Assembly: GCA_022566795.1 (NCBI GenBank)
Contig: JADFIF010000010.1
Span: forward strand, 1 to 39,663
Length of the DNA: 39,663 nucleotides
Reading direction: 5' to 3'
Origin: Chloroflexota bacterium
Lineage (GTDB): Bacteria; Chloroflexota; Dehalococcoidia; Lucifugimonadales; G022566795
Part shown: piece by piece, positions 31,968 through 39,402 of the stretch
Position numbering within the stretch: the stretch's first letter is position 1
Layout of the letters: each line of letters starts with the position of its first letter
Made by a program: the position numbers and the translations under genes
Notes under the pieces: model-generated
What the model was told of the DNA's origin: nothing
Seen by the model: the letters and a program-made list of their open reading frames with translations, nothing else
Database searches by the model: none

Positions 31968-34220
31968 ATGACCTCCAGCGCTACTACCCCGAAGACCGAT
32001 TACAAGGTGGTCGGAACCAGTCCGATCAGGCATGACGGCGTAGACAAAGTGACTGGAAGAGCCGTATACGGATCGGATATGAACCTTCCGGGGCTTCTGT
32101 ATGGCAAGGTGCTGAGGAGTCCGCATCCCCACGCTCGCATAAGGTCCATCGACACAAGCAAGGCGGAGGCGCACCCTGACGTGAAGGCGGTGGTGACCTC
32201 GGCCGACCTGGCCCCCTTCGAGCCGATAGCCCAAATCGCTGTGCTCGGACGGGCCATCAGCGAGAATCTCCTGGCCAAAGACAAGGTGTACTACAAGGGG
32301 CATGCGGTGGCGGCGGTGGCGGCCAGCAACCCCCACATCGCCGAGCAAGCCCTCGCCCTGATAGAGGTCGAGTACGAGCCATTGCCCGCTGTGACCAACG
32401 TCGAAGCAGCCATGGCTAAGGACGCGCCAATCCTTCATGAGCACTGGAGCAGCGACGAGAACCCGAACGGCACCAACATCGCCAGTCATCAGCAACACAA
32501 GTTCGGAGACGTCGAACAGGGTTTTGCGTTGGCAGATGTCGTCATGGAACGGGAGTTTCGCACCAGCTCCGTCCATCAGGGGTACATCGAGGCCCAGAAC
32601 GCCACGGCCTGGTGGGCTGCCGACGGCCGCGTGACCATCTGGTGCAGCACCCAGGGTCCCTTCGGCGCCCGCGACAACACCGCCCGAGTTATCGGCATCC
32701 CAGTCTCGAACATCAAGGTCGTGCCTCTGGAGATCGGTGGCGGCTTCGGGGGTAAGAACCCCATCTACTTGGAGCCGATAGCGGCCCTGCTGTCCAAAAA
32801 GACCGGGCATCCCGTCAAGATGGCAATGGACCGAGTCGAGGTCCTGGAGGCCACTGGGCCCACCTCAGGCGGCTACATGCGGATCAAGATAGGCGCCACC
32901 AATGACGGGCGGATCACCGCCGCTCAGGCCTATTTCGCCTTCGAGGCGGGCGCGTTCCCAGGGGCCCCGCTGGCGGGAGCCGCGGCTGCGATCTTCGCCC
33001 CATACAACATCGAGAACGTCCTGATAGATGCCTACGACGTCGTGGATAACAAGCCGAAGACGGCGGCATACAGGGCGCCCGGAGCCCCTATCGTCGTCTT
33101 TGCCGTGGAGAGCCTGGTCGACGAAGTAGCCGAGAAACTGAAGATAGACCCGATCGAGCTCCGGTTGCTGAATGTGGCAACGGAGGGCACGCGGCGGGCC
33201 GATGGAGTCATGAACCTGAAGATCGGCGCCAAGGAGACGATGGAGGCCGTGATGGCCCACCCCCACTATTCGGCTCCCCTCACAGGCAAGTACCGTGGGC
33301 GTGGCGTCGGGATGGGTTTCTGCCGCAACAACACCGGAATGTCGTGCGTGGTGGCCAACGTTTTGCCCAACGGGAACGTGAGCCTGGTCGAGGGCTCCGT
33401 AGACATCGGTGGCACGCGCACGGCGGTGGCGCAGCAGTTCGCCGAGGTGCTCGGCCTGCCGGTTGAAGACGTCATGCCGAGCGTGGCGGACACCGACACG
33501 ATCGGCTATACGTCAAACACCGGCGGCAGCGGCGTGGCCTTCAAGACCGGTTGGGCCGCTTACGAGGCCGCCAACGACGTTAAGCGACAGCTCATCGAAC
33601 GCGCCGCCCGCATCTGGGAGACCTCTTCGGACAACGTCGAGTACGTGGATGGTGTCCTGAGACACAAGTCCGACCCAGAGCTCAGCCTGACGTTCAAGGA
33701 GATCGCGCCCATGTTGCCCCAGACGGGCGGTCCGGTTGTGGGCAGGGCCAACCTCAACCCGACGGGCTCCGGCGGCTCCTACTCGGCCAACATCATCGAC
33801 GTCGAGGTCGATCCCGAGACCGGAAAGGTGGATATCCTGCGATGCACCGCCTTCCAGGACGCCGGGACTGCCATCCACCCGGGCTACGTCGAGGGGCAGA
33901 TTCAGGGTGGCATGTCTCAGGGCATCGGCTGGGCCCTCAACGAGGAGTACTTCATGAACGACGAGGGCCGTATGATGAACACGAGCCTTCTCGACTACCG
34001 CATGCCCATAACGCTGGACCTGCCAATGATCGAGCCTGTGATCATCGAGGTGCCCAATCCGGGCCACCCGTTCGGAGTTAGAGGCGTCGGCGAGGCCAAC
34101 ATCGTCCCAACGCTGGCGGCCCTGGCCAACGCCGTCCACAATGCCCTGGGCATCAGGATGCGCGAGCTGCCGATGACGCCGGCGTCGGTTATAAAGGCGC
34201 TCCAGAAGGCCGGGGAGTAG
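31968..34220 (+). CDS. Xanthine dehydrogenase-family molybdopterin-binding subunit (CoxL-like)
   Basis: A 750-residue large subunit of the molybdenum hydroxylase family, oxidising aldehydes, N-heterocycles, CO or similar substrates by hydroxylation at a Mo-cytosine-dinucleotide centre. ATG 31968 has AAGGAG about 6 bases upstream. Motifs: KVTGRAVYGSDM and LRSPHPHARI at the N-terminus, VVPLEIGGGFGGKN (251-264, pterin binding), AYRAPGAPIVVFAVESLVDE (367-386) and the C-terminal GVRGVGEANIVPT with catalytic Glu709. The Cys-containing active-site loop of true CO dehydrogenase (AYRCSFR) is replaced by AYRAPGA, so it is not a classical CO dehydrogenase. The FAD and 2Fe-2S subunits (CoxM, CoxS) are not adjacent. 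Regulation by the divergent LuxR-type gene is plausible. Confidence 0.93.
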   Translation: MTSSATTPKTDYKVVGTSPIRHDGVDKVTGRAVYGSDMNLPGLLYGKVLRSPHPHARIRSIDTSKAEAHPDVKAVVTSADLAPFEPIAQIAVLGRAISENLLAKDKVYYKGHAVAAVAASNPHIAEQALALIEVEYEPLPAVTNVEAAMAKDAPILHEHWSSDENPNGTNIASHQQHKFGDVEQGFALADVVMEREFRTSSVHQGYIEAQNATAWWAADGRVTIWCSTQGPFGARDNTARVIGIPVSNIKVVPLEIGGGFGGKNPIYLEPIAALLSKKTGHPVKMAMDRVEVLEATGPTSGGYMRIKIGATNDGRITAAQAYFAFEAGAFPGAPLAGAAAAIFAPYNIENVLIDAYDVVDNKPKTAAYRAPGAPIVVFAVESLVDEVAEKLKIDPIELRLLNVATEGTRRADGVMNLKIGAKETMEAVMAHPHYSAPLTGKYRGRGVGMGFCRNNTGMSCVVANVLPNGNVSLVEGSVDIGGTRTAVAQQFAEVLGLPVEDVMPSVADTDTIGYTSNTGGSGVAFKTGWAAYEAANDVKRQLIERAARIWETSSDNVEYVDGVLRHKSDPELSLTFKEIAPMLPQTGGPVVGRANLNPTGSGGSYSANIIDVEVDPETGKVDILRCTAFQDAGTAIHPGYVEGQIQGGMSQGIGWALNEEYFMNDEGRMMNTSLLDYRMPITLDLPMIEPVIIEVPNPGHPFGVRGVGEANIVPTLAALANAVHNALGIRMRELPMTPASVIKALQKAGE

Positions 34221-34363
34221 GTCGGAGGTAGCCCCGACTGGCCGCTCTCTTGACTCGCCCTCGAGCGACAGCGATGGGTCATAAGGGCAAACAGGGGACG
34301 CATACGGAGCGTAGTGCCGAGACAGCCCCGACGGGGAGGAGGTCAGGATAGGGCTACGAACAC

Positions 34364-34978
34364 GTGGTGGCCCCCGCCCTCAAGACCACGCTAGACGAAC
34401 GTTCGGTGCAGCCCGTGCCCCCCATCAAGAAGATACTCATAATCGGATCGGGCGGTGCGGGCAAGTCCACGCTTGCAGCGGAGCTCGGCGCCATCCTCGG
34501 CCTGGAGGTCATCCACCTGGACGCCCACTTCTGGAGTCCGGGATGGGTGCCCACTCCCAGGCCGCAGTGGATTGAGACCGTCGAGAAGCTGAAGTCGCGC
34601 GATGCGTGGATCATGGATGGCCACTACGGCAGCACCCTGGAGATGAGGCTGGAAGCCTCCGACGCCGTAGTTTTTCTGGACTTCCCGAAAATCATCTGCG
34701 TGTGGCGGGCCATCAAACGCCGGTTCCTGAACATCGGCGTTTCGAGGCCTGATATGGCGCCGGGGTGCCCGGAGCGGTTTCTGCATGGGGAGTTCTTGAA
34801 GTTTCTATTGTGGATCTGGAGATTCCCGCGAGTCGAGTCGCCATCTGTGGTGCGAAGGCTGCGGGGCTACTCGGACGCCAAGCGCATCATAATTCTGCGG
34901 CGCCCCAAGGACGTGAGGCGATTCATGGAGGAGGTCCGAGTCCGGGGGCTGGAGGGCGTCACACCCGCGTTCCTGTGA
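34364..34978 (+). CDS. P-loop NTPase, adenylate kinase/FlaR-like
   Basis: A ~204-residue nucleotide-binding protein. Walker A is GSGGAGKS (28-35) after a beta strand (KKILIIG). LDAHFWSPGWVP (about 52-63) and the WIMDGHYGSTLEMRLEASDAVVFLDFP stretch match the group often called topology modulation protein or FlaR, which are shikimate- or adenylate-kinase-like enzymes of unknown substrate. RRFLNIGVSRPDMAPGCPERF and the C-terminal IILRRPKDVRRFMEEV resemble the lid and last strand-helix. The start is uncertain: GTG 34364 and 34367 are the first candidates, with a GGAGG too far upstream, and later GTG codons before the P-loop are possible. It stands alone and converges on the iminopeptidase gene. 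Confidence 0.85.
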   Translation: MVAPALKTTLDERSVQPVPPIKKILIIGSGGAGKSTLAAELGAILGLEVIHLDAHFWSPGWVPTPRPQWIETVEKLKSRDAWIMDGHYGSTLEMRLEASDAVVFLDFPKIICVWRAIKRRFLNIGVSRPDMAPGCPERFLHGEFLKFLLWIWRFPRVESPSVVRRLRGYSDAKRIIILRRPKDVRRFMEEVRVRGLEGVTPAFL

Positions 34979-35059
34979 CTCTGACGCCGTACTGTCCGCA
35001 CTTCGACGGACGCTGTCTGCACCTGCCCTTGTTGAGATCGACCGCGGTTCGCGCTTGGG

Positions 35060-35935
35060 CTACGCTCCGTCGGCTCTTCGCAAGAAGTCGCGCACTACGC
35101 TGACGTAGCGGTCGGTCTCCTCCCACATGGGCATGTGGGCGCTGTTCTCGTAGACGACGAACTCGGAGCCGGGCGTCAGGCTGTGGTACCACTCGGTCGT
35201 CGACGGGGCCGCCTCGTCGACCCGGCCACATGAGAAGAGCGTCGGGACGTCGATCTCGCCAAGCCGGCCCGAGCGGTCGTAGCCCCTGAGGTTCCCGGTC
35301 ATGTAGAACTCGTTCGGCCCCCACATCGTCTCGTACACGACCCGCCCTCGCTCCTTGCGGCCGCGGGCCACGGCCTCGGGCAGCGGGTCCATCCTGAAGA
35401 CGTGCCGCTTGTTGAACTCCTCCGTGGCCTTCCCATACTCCTCCGAGTCCGTCGTTCCGGCGGCTTCATGCCGGTCCAGCACCTTCCGCACCTCGGCCGG
35501 CAGCCTGCTACGGTACTCGGCGCAGTCGGCCAGCCACCGCTCGATGCTAATGCACGGGCTCGACATCACGAGGCTGACGATGCCATCGGGGTGGGCGAGG
35601 TAGTAGTCCGTGGCGAGCATCGTGCCCCAGGAGTGGCCCAGGATGTGGACGCGGTCCAGGCTCAGCGACTTTCGGAGCAGGTCGAGCTCCTCCACGAAGC
35701 GCTCCGTCCGCCACAGGCTCAGGTCGTCGGGCCGGTCGGAGCCGCCACAGCCTAGCTGGTCGTAGAAGACGACGGGGCGCTCGTCGGCCAGTGCCTTCAG
35801 CGGCTCCATCCCGAAGTGGGTGGAGCCAGGTCCGCCGTGGAGCGTAATGAGCGGCGTGCCGCTCCCGTCACCCACGATCTCGTACCAGACGCGGCCTCCC
35901 GGTACGTCGACGTATCCCTCTTTTCGTCTTGCCAT
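35060..35935 (-). CDS. Proline iminopeptidase-family alpha/beta hydrolase
   Basis: A 291-residue serine hydrolase of peptidase family S33, which removes N-terminal proline or acts on related small amides and esters. Features: oxyanion segment LHGGPGSTH (32-40), DQLGCGGSDRP (59-69), nucleophile elbow GHSWGTML with Ser102, a cap domain (about 125-205), Asp240 in CGRVDEAAP and His267 in NSAHMPMWEE; the catalytic triad is complete. ATG 35935 has GGAGG about 6 bases upstream. A family B repeat lies just upstream. It is probably monocistronic, because a repeat with hairpins separates it from the thiamine-diphosphate enzyme gene. Family assignment is secure; the actual substrate is not certain. Confidence 0.92.
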   Translation of the reverse strand: MARRKEGYVDVPGGRVWYEIVGDGSGTPLITLHGGPGSTHFGMEPLKALADERPVVFYDQLGCGGSDRPDDLSLWRTERFVEELDLLRKSLSLDRVHILGHSWGTMLATDYYLAHPDGIVSLVMSSPCISIERWLADCAEYRSRLPAEVRKVLDRHEAAGTTDSEEYGKATEEFNKRHVFRMDPLPEAVARGRKERGRVVYETMWGPNEFYMTGNLRGYDRSGRLGEIDVPTLFSCGRVDEAAPSTTEWYHSLTPGSEFVVYENSAHMPMWEETDRYVSVVRDFLRRADGA

Positions 35936-35967
35936 GCTGGCCTCCGCTGGTTGATCTGGATGCTAAC

Positions 35968-36106
35968 AAACTATCTCAAGAAAGGCCAAGGCCTTATTCC
36001 CACCCACCCGCCCATAGGGTCTTTGGCTACTGGGGGCACATCCCCCAGACCCCTTGCCAGAGGGGTCAGCCCTCTGGACTCCCCGGACGGGATTTTGACA
36101 TAGTTA
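35968..36106. repeat. Family B MITE-like repeat, copy 2
   Basis: A 139-bp element with terminal inverted repeats AAACTATCTCAAG (35968 onwards) and TTTTGACATAGTTA (36093-36106). Inside are the core CCCACCCACCCGCCC, the hairpin CTGGGGG/CCCCCAG and the hairpin CCAGAGGG/CCCTCTGG. It fills the space between the thiamine-diphosphate enzyme stop codon (36114) and the iminopeptidase start. Confidence 0.8.
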
Positions 36107-36113
36107 CCAAGTC

Positions 36114-37733
36114 TCAGGGGACGATCTGGAAGGGGGGCATCATGTTCGGGACCTCGACCTCGAGCAGCACCGGCGCATCGGCGGCCAACGCGTCCTGGAG
36201 GGCAGGTCGGAGGCCGGCCGGGTCGGTCCTCATGCCGACGGCGCCGAAGGCCTTGGCCAGCGCCACGAAGTCGGGGTTGTGGAGGTCGGTGCCTATGAAT
36301 CGGCGCCCGTACCGGTGGGTCTGGTCCCACTGGGAGGCGCCGTAGGCTGCATTGTTGAACACGATGGCGACCACGTTGATGCCGTACTTGACGGCGGTGG
36401 ACAGCTCTTGCGGACTGTACATGAAGCCGCCGTCGCCACAGATCGCGACGACCTGCCGGGCGGGCCTGGCGGCCTTGGCGCCCAGGGCTGTCGGGAAGGC
36501 GTAGCCAAGAGTGCCGAAGTACGAAGACGTCAGGTACGTGCGCGGCTGTTTGGCGAGGTAGGCCACGTTGCTCCAGTAGCCGATGTTGGTCACGCCGCTG
36601 ACCAGGACCGCGTCGTCGGCCAGGGTACGCCGGATGGTGGAGACGATGTCGGTCTGCTCGGGAGCCAGCTCGCGGACCTCCTCGGCAAATCGCGTCTTGT
36701 AGCCTTCGATCTCCCCGCGCCGCGACTCCTTGGGGGACCCGCCCGCACGGAGCTGGCGCAGCAGGGCGGCGAGAGCCTCCTTTGCGTCGGCCACGATTCC
36801 AACCTCCGCCGGGAGGTTCTTGCCGATCTCGGTGGCATCGGCGTCGATGTGGATCAGCCTGGGCGGCGTTTCCGTCTCGAGATCGCGTATCAGAAGCCGG
36901 GTGCCGACCGCCAGCAGCACGTCGGACTCTGGAATGACGCGATGGGCCGGTCCAAGCGACGCGTAGTTGGTGCCGACGGACAGATAGTGGTCCTCCGGGA
37001 GAATCCCTTTGGACTGCTGGGAGGTCATCACGGGCGCCTGGAGAAACTCGGCGAGCTCCAAGAGCTCATGCGAAGCGCCGGAGATGATCGTGCCGCCGCC
37101 CGCGATGATGGCGGGGCGTTTGGCCTCTCTCAGCAGCTTGGCCGCCCGCGCGACATCCTCGGATGCCGGCGAGGCTCTGGGATACTCCTCAGGCTCGATG
37201 ATGTCGGTGTTGCCCTCGGCTGCCAGAGTGTCCGGAGGGACCTCGAGCTCGACCGGCCGCGGACGTCCAGTCTTGAGATGGCGCATGGCCTCGTGGACGG
37301 CCTCTGGAATCTCCTCCACGCGGGTCACCCGGTGGTTCCACTTGGTGATGGGCTTGAAGATGTCTAGCTGGTCGTCGACCTCGTGGAGCTGCCCCTGTCG
37401 TTTGCCCAGCGCGCCGGAGATGATCTGTCCGGCGATGAGCAGCACAGGCGACGAGGCGGCGTATGCTGTTCCCAAGCCGGCGCCCGCGTTGTAGGCGCCG
37501 GGGCCGGGCACCACCATCGCCACGCCGGGCTTTCCGGTGACCCTGGCGTAGCCGTCCGCCATGTAGGTCGTAGCCTGCTCGTGGCGGGTCTGGATGAGGC
37601 GAATATCGTCCTGGGCTTCGTAAAGCGCGTCAAAGGCCGCCATCATCTGGACGCCCGGCAGGGCAAAGACGGTATCGACCCCCTCGGACCTGAGCTGTCT
37701 GACGAGCGCCTGGGCTCCGCTCATGGTGGGCAT
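36114..37733 (-). CDS. Thiamine diphosphate-dependent enzyme, acetolactate synthase-like
   Basis: A 539-residue enzyme with the three-domain layout of the pyruvate oxidase/acetolactate synthase superfamily. The N-terminal PYR domain has the cofactor-activating Glu52 (RHEQATTYMADGYARVTG), then a central domain (about 195-330: AAKLLREAKRPAIIAGGG), and a C-terminal PP domain with the ThDP motif GDGGFMYSPQELSTAV (433-448) ending in NN (460-461). The family includes acetolactate synthase, sulfoacetaldehyde acetyltransferase, oxalyl-CoA decarboxylase and benzoylformate decarboxylase; no regulatory subunit gene is adjacent, so biosynthetic acetolactate synthase is less likely. ATG 37733 has GAGGAG about 9 bases upstream. 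The substrate is not assigned. It is downstream of the nitrile-hydratase-like operon but separated from it by a repeat. Confidence 0.92.
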   Translation of the reverse strand: MPTMSGAQALVRQLRSEGVDTVFALPGVQMMAAFDALYEAQDDIRLIQTRHEQATTYMADGYARVTGKPGVAMVVPGPGAYNAGAGLGTAYAASSPVLLIAGQIISGALGKRQGQLHEVDDQLDIFKPITKWNHRVTRVEEIPEAVHEAMRHLKTGRPRPVELEVPPDTLAAEGNTDIIEPEEYPRASPASEDVARAAKLLREAKRPAIIAGGGTIISGASHELLELAEFLQAPVMTSQQSKGILPEDHYLSVGTNYASLGPAHRVIPESDVLLAVGTRLLIRDLETETPPRLIHIDADATEIGKNLPAEVGIVADAKEALAALLRQLRAGGSPKESRRGEIEGYKTRFAEEVRELAPEQTDIVSTIRRTLADDAVLVSGVTNIGYWSNVAYLAKQPRTYLTSSYFGTLGYAFPTALGAKAARPARQVVAICGDGGFMYSPQELSTAVKYGINVVAIVFNNAAYGASQWDQTHRYGRRFIGTDLHNPDFVALAKAFGAVGMRTDPAGLRPALQDALAADAPVLLEVEVPNMMPPFQIVP

Positions 37734-37821
37734 GGGCTAGTCTCCTCGCAAGATATGGACCGTGCGGGCCCTCGACCGACCCAGCCGGTCACGGCGCCCT
37801 GTTTGGCGATTGCGGAACTGG

Positions 37822-37905
37822 TATTCCCCCTCGCCCGCCCAAAGGGTCTTTCAAGGGGGACATCCCCAGACCCCCAACCAGAGGCCGAGCCCTTTGGGAC
37901 CCCAG
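37822..37905. repeat. Family B repeat, copy 4 (core only)
   Basis: CCCCCTCGCCCGCCCAAAGGGTCTTT, in pieces CCTCGCCCGCCC and AAGGGTCTTT, is followed by a GGGGGACATCCCC hairpin and CAGACCCCC, matching the family B core. The terminal inverted repeats seen in copies 1 and 2 are absent. It lies between the nitrile hydratase alpha-like gene and the thiamine-diphosphate enzyme gene. Confidence 0.65.
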
Positions 37906-37932
37906 GTCGATTGGGCTGAAACCCGCGCCGCG

Positions 37933-38592
37933 CTAGGTCGTGACGAGCTCGGGGGAGAGCGGGAGGCCTACTCCGATCATGCTGTTTCGAGTCACGAGCT
38001 CGGCAAGCTGCTCCTCGGCCATGCCCTCGGTGCCGGCGGGCCGCCCCGGTAGGACCAGGTATCGTATCTCGGCGGTGCTGTCGATGACGCGGACGCCGAT
38101 GTCGGATTCCAGCTCCAGACCGAACTCGCGCAGGACCGCCCGAGGCTCGATGACGACGCGAGAGCGGTAGGCAAGGCTCTTGTACCAGTCGGGCGGCGGT
38201 CCCAGCAGGGCTCCCGGATAGCACGAGCAAAGCGTGCAGACCACGACGTGGTGCAGCTCGTCGGTGTTTTCGAGGGCGACCAGTCCGGTGTCGGCGACGA
38301 AGTCGTAGCCCAGCTCGGCGATGGCCGTCAGCGCATTGTCCAGAAGGCGTTGCTTGAACGCGGGGTCGACCCACGCCCGCGCGACGACCCGCGCGCCATC
38401 GGACGGCGAGCGCGCCCGCGCCGACTCTACGGAGCGCTGGATGTCGTCGGGAGCTATTATGCCTTTCTCTACGAGCAGCTCCTGCATTGCCAGGCTCCGC
38501 TTCGCGCGGTAGCTTAGCTGGATGTCGGGCGTCCCGCCGGGATGGCCCTGGGACTCCTCACCGGCGCCATGGTCGTGCTGGTGTTCGCTCAT
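37933..38592 (-). CDS. Nitrile hydratase alpha-like subunit (cobalt type; thiocyanate hydrolase gamma-like)
   Basis: A 219-residue protein with the metal-claw motif VCTLCSCYP: Cys119, Cys122 and Cys124 with Ser123, where the Thr after the first Cys marks cobalt rather than iron enzymes. These residues bind Co(III), and in the family Cys122 and Cys124 are oxidised after translation. It catalyses hydration of a nitrile to an amide or hydrolysis of thiocyanate. Downstream, PPPDWYKSLAYRSRVVIEPRAVLREFG matches the family. The usual CYPWP after the claw reads CYPGA. The N-terminus is His-rich (MSEHQHDHG). ATG 38592 has AGGAGG 5 bases upstream. The two halves of the beta subunit are encoded just upstream; a family A repeat is inserted between. 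Confidence 0.92.
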   Translation of the reverse strand: MSEHQHDHGAGEESQGHPGGTPDIQLSYRAKRSLAMQELLVEKGIIAPDDIQRSVESARARSPSDGARVVARAWVDPAFKQRLLDNALTAIAELGYDFVADTGLVALENTDELHHVVVCTLCSCYPGALLGPPPDWYKSLAYRSRVVIEPRAVLREFGLELESDIGVRVIDSTAEIRYLVLPGRPAGTEGMAEEQLAELVTRNSMIGVGLPLSPELVTT

Positions 38593-38605
38593 CTCATCCT
38601 CCTAA

Positions 38606-38769
38606 AAGGGTGCTGAAAAACCCTTCGGGCGTCCTTCTGGCCCATTTCCAGTAGGGAAAGGGGAAACTGTATCTGAGGGACACCCCTTCGACGATGCTCA
38701 GGGCAGGCTCTCAGACTCCCGGCAATCCCGACGGGTCGGGACTGCACTCCCCATTTTTCATGATTCCCT
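38606..38769. repeat. Family A MITE-like repeat, copy 4, inside the nitrile hydratase-like operon
   Basis: In reverse orientation: left end AAGGGTGCTGAAAAACCC, right end CCCCATTTTTCATGATTCCC, with the internal palindrome CCCGACGGGTCGGGA and shared segments CTGAGGGACACCCC and CTCTCAGACTCCCGGC. It fills the space between the beta C-terminal-half gene (stop 38777) and the alpha-like gene, ending just before the alpha-like ribosome binding site (38598-38603). Confidence 0.82.
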
Positions 38770-38776
38770 TAAACGT

Positions 38777-39079
38777 TCATGCTGGCTCCAGCCAGTGCTC
38801 GAAGACATCGGCGCAAATCCTATCGTTGGCCGGTCCCCGGTAGCTCTCCCAGAGGTCGGCCTGATCGAACTCGACGCGGTACACGGTCACCCTGGGAAGT
38901 CCGGCCTGGCCGTAGGCGCGCGACTCCGGGTTCATGTAGGCGTCGTATACGACGTCGACCCTGCCCGTCTTGCCCTTTATGTACCAGGGAGTCCGATGGT
39001 GGCTTGCGGGATAGCGCTCGCTGACCCTCACGCGGTCGCCGGGACCAAATATCGCGCTATCTGAAGAGTCTGGGCTCAT
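38777..39079 (-). CDS. Nitrile hydratase beta C-terminal half (thiocyanate hydrolase alpha-like)
   Basis: A 100-residue SH3-like barrel matching the C-terminal domain of nitrile hydratase beta subunits: FGPGDRVRVSERYPASHHRT, then WYIKGKTGRVDVVYDAYMNPES, then TVYRVEFDQADLWESYRGP. The FxPGDRV, GHTR-like (SHHRT), KGKTG and LW motifs are all recognisable. Its ATG (39079) overlaps the end of the preceding gene by 4 bases (ATGA at 39076-39079), so the two halves are translationally coupled. In ordinary nitrile hydratases this domain is fused to the N-terminal half; separation is typical of thiocyanate hydrolase and of a few other three-subunit enzymes. Confidence 0.9.
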   Translation of the reverse strand: MSPDSSDSAIFGPGDRVRVSERYPASHHRTPWYIKGKTGRVDVVYDAYMNPESRAYGQAGLPRVTVYRVEFDQADLWESYRGPANDRICADVFEHWLEPA

Positions 39080-39399
39080 CCCCAGCGCTCCTCGACTTCC
39101 TTCATCTTCTCGTCGATCTCCGCGGGGGTGAGAACGCCCTTTTCGACGAGGAGGGTCTCGAAAGAGGCGGACCAGCGCTCGAAGTACGAGAGGGCCTCGT
39201 ACTCCGGCGCAGGTATGGACTCGATGCCGCGGCGCATCTCGTCGGTTACGACGATGCCCTTGCTCCTAAGAACGCGGGCCAACGCCTGTGTCCGATACTC
39301 CCAGTCGGCCCACTGGTGCTCGCCCTGGTCTACGGGCTCCTCGGTGGCCCAGCCTCCGCGGTCGTGCGCGGCGGGCGCTGGCTTCTCTCTCTCGCTCAT
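39076..39399 (-). CDS. Nitrile hydratase beta N-terminal half (thiocyanate hydrolase beta-like)
   Basis: A 107-residue helical protein matching the N-terminal part of nitrile hydratase beta or the related accessory proteins: HDRGGW near residue 12 (like HDLGG of beta subunits), EHQWADWEYRTQALARVLRSKG, then SYFERWSASFETLLVEKGVLTPAEID. It ends overlapping the start of the C-terminal-half gene. Metallochaperone (activator) proteins of nitrile hydratases share this fold, so an activator role cannot be excluded, but coupling to the C-terminal-half gene favours a structural subunit. ATG 39399 follows the cupin stop codon by 3 bases. Confidence 0.85.
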   Translation of the reverse strand: MSEREKPAPAAHDRGGWATEEPVDQGEHQWADWEYRTQALARVLRSKGIVVTDEMRRGIESIPAPEYEALSYFERWSASFETLLVEKGVLTPAEIDEKMKEVEERWG

Positions 39400-39402
39400 G
39401 GA

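Noticed and set aside
31911-32810. Open frame of 299 codons on the minus strand opposite the CoxL-like gene
   Set aside because: Shadow of the plus-strand gene, whose motifs are complete; composition is typical of antisense frames.
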